From NCBI RefSeq assembly GCF_002261475.1, contig NZ_NEVN01000013.1, positions 469,379 through 533,378 on the forward strand: 64,000 nucleotides of DNA. The letters run 5' to 3'. The DNA is from Bordetella genomosp. 5 (GTDB taxonomy: Bacteria > Pseudomonadota > Gammaproteobacteria > Burkholderiales > Burkholderiaceae_B). The position numbers were made by a program, and so were the translations under genes. The notes under the pieces are model-generated. The model did not search any database. It was not told where the DNA came from and saw only the letters and a list, made by a program, of their open reading frames with translations. Shown piece by piece: positions 25,774 to 34,536 of the stretch (positions are counted from its first letter, which is position 1; every line of letters begins with the position of its first letter).

Positions 25774-26505
25774 TCAGGCGCCGGTCACGCCCAGGAACTG
25801 CCGCAGTTCGGGCGTGACCGGTGCGCCGAACACGCGTTCGGGCGCGCCCTGCTCGTGGATGCGGCCTTCGTGCATGAACACCACGCGGTCGCACACCTCG
25901 CGCGCGAACCGCATTTCGTGCGTCACCATCAAGAGCGTCATGCCGTCGGCGGCAAGCTTGCGCACCACGCCCAGCACCTCGTTGACGAGTTCGGGATCGA
26001 GCGCCGACGTGATCTCGTCGCACAGCAACGCCAGCGGCTGCATCGCGAGCGCGCGGGCGATCGCCACGCGTTGCTGCTGGCCGCCCGAGAGCTCGCTGGG
26101 CCAGGCATCGAAGCGATGGGCCAGGCCCACCCGCTCGAGCATGTCGCGCGCCAGGCTGGCGGCCTCGGCCTCAGGCATCCTGCGCGCCACGATGGGCGCG
26201 AGCATGACGTTGCGCCCCGCGCTCAGATGCGGGAAGAGGTTGAACTGCTGGAACACCATGCCCACCTTCAGCCGCAGCGCGCGCAGGTGCAGATCGTCGG
26301 GCACGAGCTTGGCGTCGGCCACCATGACCGCGCCGCTGTCGATGTCTTCCAGCCCGTTGATACACCGCAGCAGCGTGCTCTTGCCCGAGCCGCTCTTGCC
26401 GATGATCGCGATCACTTCGCCGGGCTCGACCCGCAGGGTCACCCCTTTGAGAACCGTATTCGCGCCGTAGCTTTTGCGTACGTCTTCAAGAGCGATGAGA
26501 GGCAT
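25774..26505 (-). CDS. polar amino-acid ABC importer ATP-binding protein
   Basis: The 243-residue GlnQ/HisP-type ATPase has Walker A GKSGSGKST, the Q-loop MVFQQFNLFPHL typical of the polar amino acid family, signature LSGGQQQR, a Walker B LLCDEITSALDPE with cysteine in place of the usual aliphatic residue, and VTHEMRFAREV. It powers uptake with the two permeases immediately upstream. Its start overlaps the end of the upstream permease by 20 bases. It is the last gene of the four-gene unit. Confidence 0.95.
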   Translation of the reverse strand: MPLIALEDVRKSYGANTVLKGVTLRVEPGEVIAIIGKSGSGKSTLLRCINGLEDIDSGAVMVADAKLVPDDLHLRALRLKVGMVFQQFNLFPHLSAGRNVMLAPIVARRMPEAEAASLARDMLERVGLAHRFDAWPSELSGGQQQRVAIARALAMQPLALLCDEITSALDPELVNEVLGVVRKLAADGMTLLMVTHEMRFAREVCDRVVFMHEGRIHEQGAPERVFGAPVTPELRQFLGVTGA

Positions 26506-27142
26506 GCAACTTCCTTTCCAGCCGCAGGCTGAGACGTGACAGGGGCCAGCACAGCGCGAAATAGATCAGCGCGGTGCAGGCATAGACGGTGAAGGGACTG
26601 AAGGTGGCATTGGTGATGATCGTGCTGGCCTTGGACAGCTCGGTGAAGCCGATGATGGAGGTGAGCGCGGTGCTCTTGACGATCTGCACCGCGAAGCCCA
26701 CGGTGGGCGCGACCGCCACGCGCGCGGCCTGCGGCAGGATGACGTAACGCATCTGCTGCATGCGGTCGAGCGCCAGGCTGGCCGAGGCTTCCCACTGACC
26801 GCGCGCGATCGACTCCACGCAGCCGCGCCAGATCTCGGCCAGGTAGGCGGCCGACCACAGCACCAGCGCCGCGCCCGCCGCGACCCAGGCCGGCACCTCG
26901 ATGCCCACCAGCGAAAGCCCGAAGAACGCGAGAAACAGTTGCATCAGCAACGGTGTGCCCTGGAACAGCTCGATGTAGGCCCAGCTCGCGCGGCGCAGCA
27001 AGGGGGCGCGGGAGGTGCGCGCGAAGAGCAGCGCCAGGCCCAGCAGCGCACCGCCGATGAAGGCCGCGAGCGACATCACCACGGTCCAGCGCGTGGCGAG
27101 CAGCAGATTGCGAACGATGTCCCAGAGGCTGAACTCGATCAT
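26486..27142 (-). CDS. polar amino-acid ABC importer permease (distal)
   Basis: The 218-residue inner-membrane protein has about five helices and the HisM/GlnP-type loop ARGQWEASASLALDRMQQMRYVILPQAARVAVAPTVG (~130-165) with ELFQGTPLLMQLF before it. The start ATG at 27142 overlaps the preceding permease stop by four bases (ATGA), so the two are translationally coupled. A larger frame reaching 27736 is a shadow of the other permease. Confidence 0.93.
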   Translation of the reverse strand: MIEFSLWDIVRNLLLATRWTVVMSLAAFIGGALLGLALLFARTSRAPLLRRASWAYIELFQGTPLLMQLFLAFFGLSLVGIEVPAWVAAGAALVLWSAAYLAEIWRGCVESIARGQWEASASLALDRMQQMRYVILPQAARVAVAPTVGFAVQIVKSTALTSIIGFTELSKASTIITNATFSPFTVYACTALIYFALCWPLSRLSLRLERKLHASHRS

Positions 27143-27807
27143 GATCCCGGGCTCCGGAACAGCCGCGCGCCGGCCAGCCGCAGCAGCTGGCGCAACACGA
27201 TGGCCAGCGCCAGGTAGATCGCCGTCGTCACGAAGTACACCTCGAAGGCGCGGAAGTTGCGCGACTGGATGAAGTTGGCGGCGAAGCTCAGGTCTTCGAC
27301 GGCGATCTGCGAACACACCGCCGAGCCCAGCATCACCACCACGATCTGCGACGACAACGCAGGCCAGACGCGCTTGAGCGCCGGTGCCAGCACGATGTGA
27401 CGGAACACCTGCAGGCGTGTGAGCGCCAGGCTGGCGCCGGCTTCGAACTGCCCTCGCGGCGTGGTGGCCACGCCGGCCCGCACGATCTCGGCGCTGTAGG
27501 CGCCCAGGTTGAGTGCCATGGCGAGGCAGGCCGCGGTCATTTCGCCCATCTGCACGCCCAGCGACGGCAGGCCGAAGAAGATGAAGAACAGCTGGATCAG
27601 GAAGGGGGTGTTGCGCATCGTCTCGATGTACGCCACCACCGGCAGGCGCGCCCAGCGCGGCCCCTGCGTGCGCACCCAGGCGCAGGCGATGCCCAGGGCC
27701 ACCCCCGCCACCCCGCCCACGCCGATCAGCGTGCACGTCACCCCCACGCCCTTTATGAGCACGGGGGTGTAGCCGGCGAGCGCGCCGAATTCGAACGCGT
27801 AGCCCAT
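27139..27807 (-). CDS. polar amino-acid ABC importer permease (proximal)
   Basis: The 222-residue permease carries YIETMRNTPFLIQLFFIFFGLP and the loop RGQFEAGASLALTRLQVFRHIVLAPALKRVWPALSSQ, both typical of HisQ-type subunits. It pairs with the next permease as a heterodimer. It starts 13 bp after the binding-protein stop. Confidence 0.93.
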   Translation of the reverse strand: MGYAFEFGALAGYTPVLIKGVGVTCTLIGVGGVAGVALGIACAWVRTQGPRWARLPVVAYIETMRNTPFLIQLFFIFFGLPSLGVQMGEMTAACLAMALNLGAYSAEIVRAGVATTPRGQFEAGASLALTRLQVFRHIVLAPALKRVWPALSSQIVVVMLGSAVCSQIAVEDLSFAANFIQSRNFRAFEVYFVTTAIYLALAIVLRQLLRLAGARLFRSPGS

Positions 27808-27820
27808 GACGTGCGCTGGC

Positions 27821-28603
27821 TCAGAGACCGGCGGGCAACGGCGCGCCCAGCCAGCGCTGCGCGACGGCGTTCAGCGAGCCATCCTGCTTGGACTGCGTGA
27901 TGATCTCGTTGACCTTGGCGAGCAGCGCCGGCTCGTTCTTGGCCAGGCCGATGAAGCACGGTGAGTCCTTGATGAGGAACTTGGTCTCCGGCTTCTTGGG
28001 CGGATTCCTGGCCAGGATGGCCGCGGCGACGACGTTGCCGGTCGCCACCAGCTGCACCTGACCCGACAGGAAGGCGGTGATGGTGCCGTTGTTGTCTTCG
28101 TAGCGTTTGATGGTGGCGTCGGCCGGCGCGATCTTCGAGAGTTCGATGTCTTCGACGGCGCCGCGCGTGACGCCCACGGTCTTGCCGGACAGATCCGCCG
28201 CCGCCTTCACCGCCTGATCGGCCGGGCCGAACACGCCGTTGAAGAACGGCGCGTAGGCCACCGAGAAGTCGATCGCCTTCTCGCGCTCGGGATTCTTGCC
28301 CAGGCTGGAGATCACGAGGTCCACCTTGCCCGTTTGCAGGTAAGGCACGCGATTGGCGCTCGTGACCGGCACGAGCTCGAGCTTGACGCCCATTTTCTTG
28401 GCGATCAGGGCGGCGGTATCGACGTCATAGCCGAGCGGCTTCATGTCGGCGCCGACCGATCCGAACGGGGGAAAGTCCTGCGGCACCGCCACCTTGAGGA
28501 CGCCGCGCTTCTGGATGTCGGCCAGGGCGTCGGCGTGGCTTGCGCCCGCCGACAGCGTCAGCGCGCCGGCGATCAGGGTCAACAACACATGTCTGCGATT
28601 CAT
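27821..28603 (-). CDS. polar amino-acid ABC importer binding protein
   Basis: The 260-residue protein begins MNRRHVLLTLIAGALTLSAGASHA, a Sec signal peptide cleaved near residue 24. The mature start LADIQKRGVLKVAVPQDFPPFGSVGADMKPLGYDVDTAALIAKKMG is the family-3 SBP fold (GlnH/HisJ). It would bind an amino acid in the periplasm; the ligand is unknown. I use the ATG at 28603, which has GGAG nearby, rather than the longer frame to 28702. It heads the unit SBP-permease-permease-ATPase. Confidence 0.93.
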   Translation of the reverse strand: MNRRHVLLTLIAGALTLSAGASHADALADIQKRGVLKVAVPQDFPPFGSVGADMKPLGYDVDTAALIAKKMGVKLELVPVTSANRVPYLQTGKVDLVISSLGKNPEREKAIDFSVAYAPFFNGVFGPADQAVKAAADLSGKTVGVTRGAVEDIELSKIAPADATIKRYEDNNGTITAFLSGQVQLVATGNVVAAAILARNPPKKPETKFLIKDSPCFIGLAKNEPALLAKVNEIITQSKQDGSLNAVAQRWLGAPLPAGL

Positions 28604-28789
28604 GGAGGTCTCCGGCGCCTGAGCGGCGCGATGTTGCACACCAGATCGGTATACAAAACAGAGCAAAGCAACATCCATGCCAATCGCGTTGCCCCGGCAC
28701 ACTTGCCGGAGCGGCCTTAGTTTGTGCGCCGTGGCGGTGCGGCGCGCCCCACGAGAAGGCGTGCCGCACCATCCTGGGCCGGTCGGGTA

Positions 28790-29752
28790 TCAGTCGACCT
28801 GCGCGCCCGAGCGGCGGACCGTGTCACCCCACTTGGTCACTTCGCTGGCGACGAACGTGGCCGTGGCTTCGGGCGTGGTGGGCATCGGCTCGGCGCCGCG
28901 GTCACGCAGGAAGCGCGCCATATCCGGGTTGCGCAGCACGCGGCCGATGTGCTCGCTCCAGTAGGTGATGCGATCGGCCGGCGTGTCGCGCGGCGCCATC
29001 ACGGCGGCCCAGCCGATGGCCTCGAAGCCGGGGTAGCCGGACTCGGCGACGGTCGGCACCTTGGGCAGCTGGGTCAGGCGCTTCGAGGTCGTGACCGCGA
29101 GCGGCACGGCCTTGCCCGTCTGGATGTGCGGCAGCGCGGCCGTCACCGAGTCGACCATCAGCGGCACCTGGTGGCCCAAGAAGTCGGCCTGGGCGGGGCC
29201 GCTGCCCTTGTAGGGGATGTGGCGGATGTCGATGTTGGCGGCCGCGCGGAACATCTCGGCCGAGAGGTGCTGGGTGCCGCCGATGCCCGCGCTGGCATAC
29301 GCGAGGTCGCCGGGCTTGGCGCGGGCCTGCTTGACCAGCTTGTCGAGGCTGTCGATGCCGGAGGTGGGCGTGGCGAGAAACACCAGCGGCACGGAGAACA
29401 CGCCCGAGACCGGCGCGAAGTCCTTCGTCAGGCTGTAGTTGATGTTTTTGTAGAGCGTCTGGTTGACGGCGGCGGCGCTGCCGGCCACCACGAGCGTGTA
29501 GCCGTCGGGCGTGGCGCGCGCGGCCTGCTCCATGCCGATGTTGCTGCCGGCGCCGGCGCGGTTCTCGACGATCACGGGCTGGCCGGTGTCGGCGCCTAGC
29601 TTTTCAGCCAGCGCGCGCGCGAAGATGTCGGTGGCCTGTCCCGGCGGGAACGGCACGATCAGGCGCAGCGGGCGCTCCGGAAAATCGGCGTGGGCGGTGG
29701 CGGCGAGGGTCAGGGCGACGCCGGCCAGAAGGCTGGGAAGAAGACGGTTCAT
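28790..29752 (-). CDS. Bug family (TctC-like) periplasmic binding protein
   Basis: The 320-residue protein has a signal peptide ([22 protein letters not shown]) and the Bug signature right after it: [47 protein letters not shown], and [13 protein letters not shown]. Bug proteins are hugely expanded in Bordetella and relatives and bind small carboxylates or amides. No TctA/TctB membrane genes lie nearby, so it is an orphan or shares a transporter elsewhere. It is divergent from argD over 193 bp. Confidence 0.95.
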   Translation of the reverse strand: MNRLLPSLLAGVALTLAATAHADFPERPLRLIVPFPPGQATDIFARALAEKLGADTGQPVIVENRAGAGSNIGMEQAARATPDGYTLVVAGSAAAVNQTLYKNINYSLTKDFAPVSGVFSVPLVFLATPTSGIDSLDKLVKQARAKPGDLAYASAGIGGTQHLSAEMFRAAANIDIRHIPYKGSGPAQADFLGHQVPLMVDSVTAALPHIQTGKAVPLAVTTSKRLTQLPKVPTVAESGYPGFEAIGWAAVMAPRDTPADRITYWSEHIGRVLRNPDMARFLRDRGAEPMPTTPEATATFVASEVTKWGDTVRRSGAQVD

Positions 29753-29945
29753 GGTGCGTAGGATGGAATGATGGCAAGGAAAAAGCGCGGCCACGCCGGG
29801 ATAGGAGGCCGCCTTTGCGATCCGTGACGCGCCTTGTGGGCCGCTTGCGGGAATGCAGGAAGGGATGCCGTCACGATAGCATTGCCCCGAGGGTGCTAAA
29901 TTTCAGGTTTCCCCTCCCCTGTTTCTTTCCCTCGCAGGAACCGCC

Positions 29946-31136
29946 ATGGAATTCAGCCAGTTCAACGTCAACACCCTCATGGAGATCACCTCCCGTCCGG
30001 ACCTCGTGTTCGTGCGCGGCGAGGGATCCTGGCTGGAGGATCAGTCGGGCAAGCGATATCTCGACTTCGTGCAGGGCTGGGCGGTCAATTCGCTGGGCCA
30101 CAGCGCGCCCGAGATGGTGCGCGCCCTGCAGGAGCAGGCCGGCAAGCTGATGAATCCGTCGCCCGCCTTCTACAACGTGCCCTCGCTCGAGCTCGCGCAG
30201 CGTCTGACCGACGCCTCGGTGTTCGATCGCGTGTTCTTCGCCAACAGCGGCGCCGAAGCCAACGAAGGCGCGATCAAGCTGGCGCGCAAGTGGGGCCGCG
30301 TGAATCGCAATGGCGCCTACAAGATCATCACGATGAACCACGGCTTCCACGGCCGCACCCTGGCCACGATGTCGGCATCGGGTAAGCCGGGCTGGGACAC
30401 GATGTTCGCGCCGCAGGTCGAGGGTTTCCCGAAGGCCGAAATCAATGATCTGGATTCGGTGCGCGCGCTGATCGACGCGCAGACCGTCGCCATCATGCTC
30501 GAGCCGGTGCAGGGCGAGGCCGGCGTCATCCCCGCCACGCGCGAGTTCATGCAGGGCCTGCGCAAGCTGGCCGACGAGCACGGCATTCTGTTCATCGTCG
30601 ACGAAGTGCAGACCGGCATGGGCCGCACCGGCACGATGTTCGCCTACCAGCAGTTCGACGTGACCCCCGACATCATGACGCTGGGCAAGGGCATTGGCGG
30701 CGGCGTGCCGCTGGCCGCCCTGCTGGCGCGCGAATCGGTCAGCGTCTTCTCGCCGGGCGAGCAAGGCGGCACCTACAACGGCAACCCGCTGTGCACGGCC
30801 GTCGGCGTGGCGGTGTTCGACGCGCTGGCCAAGCCGGGCTTCCTGGAATCGGTGCAGGCGCGTGGCCGCCAGCTCTCCGAAGGCCTGCTGGCACTGTCGG
30901 CCAAGCATGGCATGGGCGGCGAACGCGGCCTGGGTCTGCTGCGCGCGCTCGTGCTCGACCGCGACGACGGCCCCGCCATCGTCGACGCCGCCCGCAAGCA
31001 ATCGCCGCAGGGCCTGCTGCTCAACGCCCCGCGCGGCAACCTGCTGCGCTTCATGCCCGCGCTCAATGTTTCCGAAGGCGAAATCAGCAGCATGCTGGAA
31101 CAGCTCGACGCGCTGATCGTGGCTGTGCGCAAGTAA
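29946..31136 (+). CDS. argD: acetylornithine aminotransferase
   Basis: The 396-residue class III PLP aminotransferase has [45 protein letters not shown], the cofactor Asp in [14 protein letters not shown] and the PLP lysine in [15 protein letters not shown]. Together these point to the ArgD/AstC group, which transfers the amino group between N-acetylornithine and 2-oxoglutarate in arginine synthesis. The start ATG has AGGA 7 bases before. It is monocistronic, followed by an intrinsic terminator. Confidence 0.9.
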   Translation: MEFSQFNVNTLMEITSRPDLVFVRGEGSWLEDQSGKRYLDFVQGWAVNSLGHSAPEMVRALQEQAGKLMNPSPAFYNVPSLELAQRLTDASVFDRVFFANSGAEANEGAIKLARKWGRVNRNGAYKIITMNHGFHGRTLATMSASGKPGWDTMFAPQVEGFPKAEINDLDSVRALIDAQTVAIMLEPVQGEAGVIPATREFMQGLRKLADEHGILFIVDEVQTGMGRTGTMFAYQQFDVTPDIMTLGKGIGGGVPLAALLARESVSVFSPGEQGGTYNGNPLCTAVGVAVFDALAKPGFLESVQARGRQLSEGLLALSAKHGMGGERGLGLLRALVLDRDDGPAIVDAARKQSPQGLLLNAPRGNLLRFMPALNVSEGEISSMLEQLDALIVAVRK

Positions 31137-31151
31137 GCCTGCACGGCACGA

Positions 31152-31184
31152 GACAACGGCCGCGCGAGCGGCCGTTGTCGTTTT
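31152..31184 (+). terminator. Rho-independent terminator of argD
   Basis: A 12-bp stem GACAACGGCCGC/GCGGCCGTTGTC with a GCGA tetraloop is followed by GTTTT. It begins 15 bases after the argD stop. Confidence 0.93.
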
Positions 31185-31239
31185 CACCCGCGCATTCCCG
31201 GCCGCACCGGTTGCGCGCACAACCTTTTTGCAGAATCCT

Positions 31240-31488
31240 ATGACGAACGATCCCATCGACAGCTTCCGCCCCGGCGTCTATCGCCACTACAAGGGCCAAC
31301 AATATCTGGCCCTGGGCCTGGCCCGCGCCGACGAGACCGACGAGACCGTGGTGGTCTATGTGCGGCTCTATCCGCGCGACGGCATGCCGATGAACACGCG
31401 CCTGCTGCGCATCTGGAACGAAACGGTGGAGACGGATGCGGGCGTCGTGCCGCGCTTCGCCTACGTGGGCCCGCAGAGCCCGGCGTGA
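31240..31488 (+). CDS. DUF1653 family protein
   Basis: The 82-residue protein carries the DUF1653 fingerprint FRPGVYRHYKGQQYLALGLARADETDETVVVYVRLYP followed by NTRLLRIWNETV. The family is small, widespread and of unknown function. The frame could be read from a TTG at 31228, but the ATG at 31240 begins the conserved block. It has its own position after the argD terminator. Confidence 0.92.
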   Translation: MTNDPIDSFRPGVYRHYKGQQYLALGLARADETDETVVVYVRLYPRDGMPMNTRLLRIWNETVETDAGVVPRFAYVGPQSPA

Positions 31489-31563
31489 GCCGCCGCGGCG
31501 GCGCCGCGCCACGCGTCCGCGCGCCCGCCGTACGCCGTACGCCGCGCGTCGGCGGCGCGGACC

Positions 31564-31589
31564 AAAAAAACGCCCGGCGAACCGGGCGT
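31564..31589 (-). terminator. Rho-independent terminator of the amidohydrolase-Bug operon
   Basis: Read leftwards, CGCCCGG/CCGGGCG with a TTCG loop is followed by seven T. It lies 25 bases past the Bug gene stop. Confidence 0.92.
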
Positions 31590-31613
31590 GTGATGCAGGT
31601 GAGGCGGCACTAA

Positions 31614-32591
31614 TCAGTCGAGCTTGAGGTTCGCTTCGGTCACGACCTTCTTCCACTTGTCGATCTCGGCGCGGCGGAAGGTGTCGAGGTCGGCCGGGGT
31701 CGAGCCGATGGTCTCGGCGCCGATGCCGGCGAGCGTGTTGGCGACGGCCGGGTCCTTGAGCACTTCGGCCAGGGCCTGCGACACCTGGTCGATGATCTCG
31801 GGCGGCGTGCCGGCCGGCGCGAACACGGCGTTCCATTCATACGATTCGTAGCCCGGCACGCCCGCTTCGGCGAGCGTGGGCAGGTCGGGCGCGGTCGCCG
31901 AACGCTGGCTGCCGCCGACAGCCACGGCGCGCAGCTTGCCGTTCTTCACGTGCTGCCAGGCCGAGCCCATGCTGGCGAACATCACCGGCACCTGGCCGGC
32001 CATCACGTCGATCATGGCGGGGCCGCCGCCCTTGTAGGCCACGTGTTCGAGATGCGTCTGAGCCAGCAGGTTGAACAGCTCGCCGCCGAGATGCTGCGCC
32101 GAGCCGGGGCCGGCCGAGGCGAAGTAGATCGGCTTGTCCTTGTCCTGACCGGCCTTGATCAGGTCGGCCACGCTGTTGATCGGCGAATTCGGCGTGACCA
32201 CCAGCACGTTCGGCACGCGCAGCAGCAGCGACACCGGCGCGAAATCGGCCAGCGTGTCGAACTGCATCTTGCTGTGGATCGCGGGATTCTGGGCGTGGTT
32301 CGAGGCGTCCAGCATCAGCGTGTAGCCGTCGGGCTTGGCCTTCGCGACGGCGGCGCCGCCGATCATCCCGCCCGCGCCACCGCGGTTCTCGATCACGACC
32401 GGCTTGCCGAGCTTCTCGGCCAGCTTGGGACCGATGAGGCGGGCCACCACGTCGACGGTACCGCCGGGAGGATAGGTGACGACCAGCGTCACGGGACGGT
32501 CGGGGTAGGCGGCCATCGCGCTGGCCGAAGCGAGCAGGGTCGCGCCGAGGGCAACGGCGGCGCGACGCGCGAACGCGTTCAGAATGGTCAT
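31614..32591 (-). CDS. Bug family (TctC-like) periplasmic binding protein
   Basis: The 325-residue protein has a long signal peptide (MTILNAFARRAAVALGATLLASASAMA) and then AYPDRPVTLVVTYPPGGTVDVVARLIGPKLAEKLGKPVVIENRGGAGGMIGGAAVAKAKPDGYTLML, the Bug pattern. Its ATG overlaps the stop of the upstream amidohydrolase by four bases, so the two are made together. The pairing suggests a ligand related to the amidohydrolase product or substrate, plausibly an aromatic ring-cleavage acid. No TctAB genes are near. Confidence 0.95.
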   Translation of the reverse strand: MTILNAFARRAAVALGATLLASASAMAAYPDRPVTLVVTYPPGGTVDVVARLIGPKLAEKLGKPVVIENRGGAGGMIGGAAVAKAKPDGYTLMLDASNHAQNPAIHSKMQFDTLADFAPVSLLLRVPNVLVVTPNSPINSVADLIKAGQDKDKPIYFASAGPGSAQHLGGELFNLLAQTHLEHVAYKGGGPAMIDVMAGQVPVMFASMGSAWQHVKNGKLRAVAVGGSQRSATAPDLPTLAEAGVPGYESYEWNAVFAPAGTPPEIIDQVSQALAEVLKDPAVANTLAGIGAETIGSTPADLDTFRRAEIDKWKKVVTEANLKLD

Positions 32592-33427
32592 GGGTGGTCT
32601 CCTGTTATGCCAAATAGTGCCGACGGCGTGTCGGCCAATATGATGTGGCGCGTGGCGTCGTCATCGATCCAGGCGCGCAGCCAGTCGCACGCCAGACGGT
32701 AGTCGGCGCGGTCTCGGTTCTCGGTATGTGGCCAATCGCTGCCCCAGAGCAGGCGCTCGGCCGGGAATGCGGTCAGCAGTTTATGCGTTGCCTGGCGGCC
32801 CAGGGGCGCGCAGTCGGCCGGCTGCCAGATCCGATAGGGAGCGGACAGCTTGACCCACACGCGTTGGGTATCGGCCTGGTCCAGCAGGTACGTGAAACCC
32901 GGGTCGGCGATGCCCAGTGCCGGATCGGGCCGGCCGAAGTGATCCACCACCACGCGGCAACCCGCGGCCAGCAGCGGCGTCACGGCCTCGGGGAGGCGCG
33001 ATGCCGGCATGTACACCTCGACATGCCAGCCCAGGGCGTTGATCGCCTCCAGCAGCGTCTGCCACGGCGCGCTGTCGAGCGCCGGCGTCTCGCGGCCCAT
33101 GAGGTTCAGCCGGATGCCGCGCACCCCGGCCAGATTCATGTCCGAGAGCTCGGCGGGCGTCGTGTCCGTGTCGATCACGGCCACGCCGCGCAACCGGCCG
33201 CGGGCCTGTGCAAGCGCGGCCAGCATGAAGCTGTTGTCCGTGCCCAGAAAGCTGGTCTGCACCAGCACGCCGTGGCTCAGGCCATGGGCGTCGAGCAGCG
33301 CCAGGTAATCGGCCAGCGTCGCGTCGTAATCGGGGGTGTAGCGGCGCACGCCGGCCAGCGGCAGCCCGCGGACAAAAATATGCGCGTGGGTGTCGATGGC
33401 GAGGGTGTGCGGGCGGGGCTGAGCCAA
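32588..33427 (-). CDS. amidohydrolase, 2-pyrone-4,6-dicarboxylate hydrolase-like
   Basis: The 279-residue TIM-barrel protein has the metal-motif start IDTHAHIFVRG, NLAGVRGIRLNLMG, VVDHFGRPDP and LLWGSDWPHTENR, as in LigI-type pyrone-dicarboxylate hydrolases and related lactonases. It would hydrolyse a lactone in the cytoplasm. The start appears to be a TTG at 33427, because no ATG or GTG precedes the HAH motif in frame and GGAGA stands eight bases upstream. It is divergent from a LysR gene and overlaps the Bug gene by four bases. Confidence 0.85.
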   Translation of the reverse strand: MAQPRPHTLAIDTHAHIFVRGLPLAGVRRYTPDYDATLADYLALLDAHGLSHGVLVQTSFLGTDNSFMLAALAQARGRLRGVAVIDTDTTPAELSDMNLAGVRGIRLNLMGRETPALDSAPWQTLLEAINALGWHVEVYMPASRLPEAVTPLLAAGCRVVVDHFGRPDPALGIADPGFTYLLDQADTQRVWVKLSAPYRIWQPADCAPLGRQATHKLLTAFPAERLLWGSDWPHTENRDRADYRLACDWLRAWIDDDATRHIILADTPSALFGITGDHP

Positions 33428-33519
33428 ACCGATGTCTCCGGCGATGCCTGCCGCGGGGCCTCGAGGGGCGCGTCGCGCGGCGGCGGGGGTTCTTTTGATG
33501 GCCGGATTCTAGGCACCCA

Positions 33520-33568
33520 ATGTATATTGATCTATCCAGATAAAACGCTTTTTATATATCGTTTTGAT
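33520..33568. promoter_or_regulatory. AT-rich divergent promoter region with a TATC-N2-GATA dyad
   Basis: The sequence just before the LysR ATG is far richer in AT than its surroundings and contains TATCCAGATA at 33533-33542. LysR regulators usually bind T-N11-A dyads near their own promoter to control the divergent gene, here the amidohydrolase-Bug pair. The exact operator is a guess. Confidence 0.4.
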
Positions 33569-34459
33569 ATGCAAACCCGCCACCTGCGCCATTTCCTGGC
33601 CGTGATCGACTACGGCAGCATCAGCGCCGCGGCCGATGGCCTGGGCATCGCCCAGCCTGCCTTGTCGCAATCCCTGGCCCGCATGGAGCGCGAACTCGGC
33701 GTGAAACTGTTCGAGCGCAGCCGACGGGGCGCCGAGCCCACGACCGCGGCGCTGGCGATCCTCGAAGATGTGCGCGTGAGCATGACCCGCATCGACGCGG
33801 CGCAGCGCCGCGCGCAGGAGATCGCGCGCGGCAGCGCCGGCCAGCTCACCATCGGGCTGGTGTCGTCGGCGCTGTTCGATATCCTGCCGCGCGCGTTGCG
33901 GGCCTTGCGACGCGAGGCGCCGGGCGTGCGCGTGGTGCTGCGCGAGATGAGCAACGAAGAGCTCGCCGAGGCGCTGGTCAGCGGGTCGATCGATCTGGCC
34001 TTGATGCACACGCCGGTCGCCATGGGCGGGCGCATGCGCGAACGCCAGTTGCAGCGCGATTACCTGGTGGCGGCGGTGCCCGATGATTTCCCGGTGGGGC
34101 CCGACGGCAGCGTGACGCTGGCGCAGATCGCGCGGGCGGGACTGGTGCTGTTTCCGCAGGTCCAACTGCCGGTGCTCAATGCCGGCATTCTCGACACCAT
34201 GCGCAAGGCCGGCCTGGAGCCGGTGGTGGCGCAGGAAGCCAACCGCACGCTGACGGTGCTGTCGTGCGTGGCGGGCGGCTGCGGCGTGGCGCTACTGCCA
34301 AGCTGGATCCGCGCGCTGGATTTTCGTGGGGTGCGTTTCTGCGAAGTGAGCGACGGCGCCGCCCTGCCCTCGTTCGACCTGAGCGCCATCTGGCCGGCCC
34401 GCTCGGTACCGACCCTGGCCGACCTGTTCGCCGACCTGAAGCTCGATCCGGCGCACTGA
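33569..34459 (+). CDS. LysR family transcriptional regulator
   Basis: The 296-residue regulator has the LysR HTH at the start (HLRHFLAVIDYGSISAAADGLGIAQPALSQSLARMERELGVKLFERSRRGAEPT) and a periplasmic-binding-like effector domain from ~90 to the end. The ATG at 33569 is the correct start; a very long frame reaching back to 32645 runs antisense to the amidohydrolase. It likely activates the divergent amidohydrolase-Bug operon in response to its substrate. Confidence 0.92.
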   Translation: MQTRHLRHFLAVIDYGSISAAADGLGIAQPALSQSLARMERELGVKLFERSRRGAEPTTAALAILEDVRVSMTRIDAAQRRAQEIARGSAGQLTIGLVSSALFDILPRALRALRREAPGVRVVLREMSNEELAEALVSGSIDLALMHTPVAMGGRMRERQLQRDYLVAAVPDDFPVGPDGSVTLAQIARAGLVLFPQVQLPVLNAGILDTMRKAGLEPVVAQEANRTLTVLSCVAGGCGVALLPSWIRALDFRGVRFCEVSDGAALPSFDLSAIWPARSVPTLADLFADLKLDPAH

Positions 34460-34536
34460 ACAAACGCCGGGATGGCGCAGCGTGGCCCCCGCCCGCCGAG
34501 GGGCGCGCCCCTGCGGCGTGGGGGCTCCCAGCCTTT

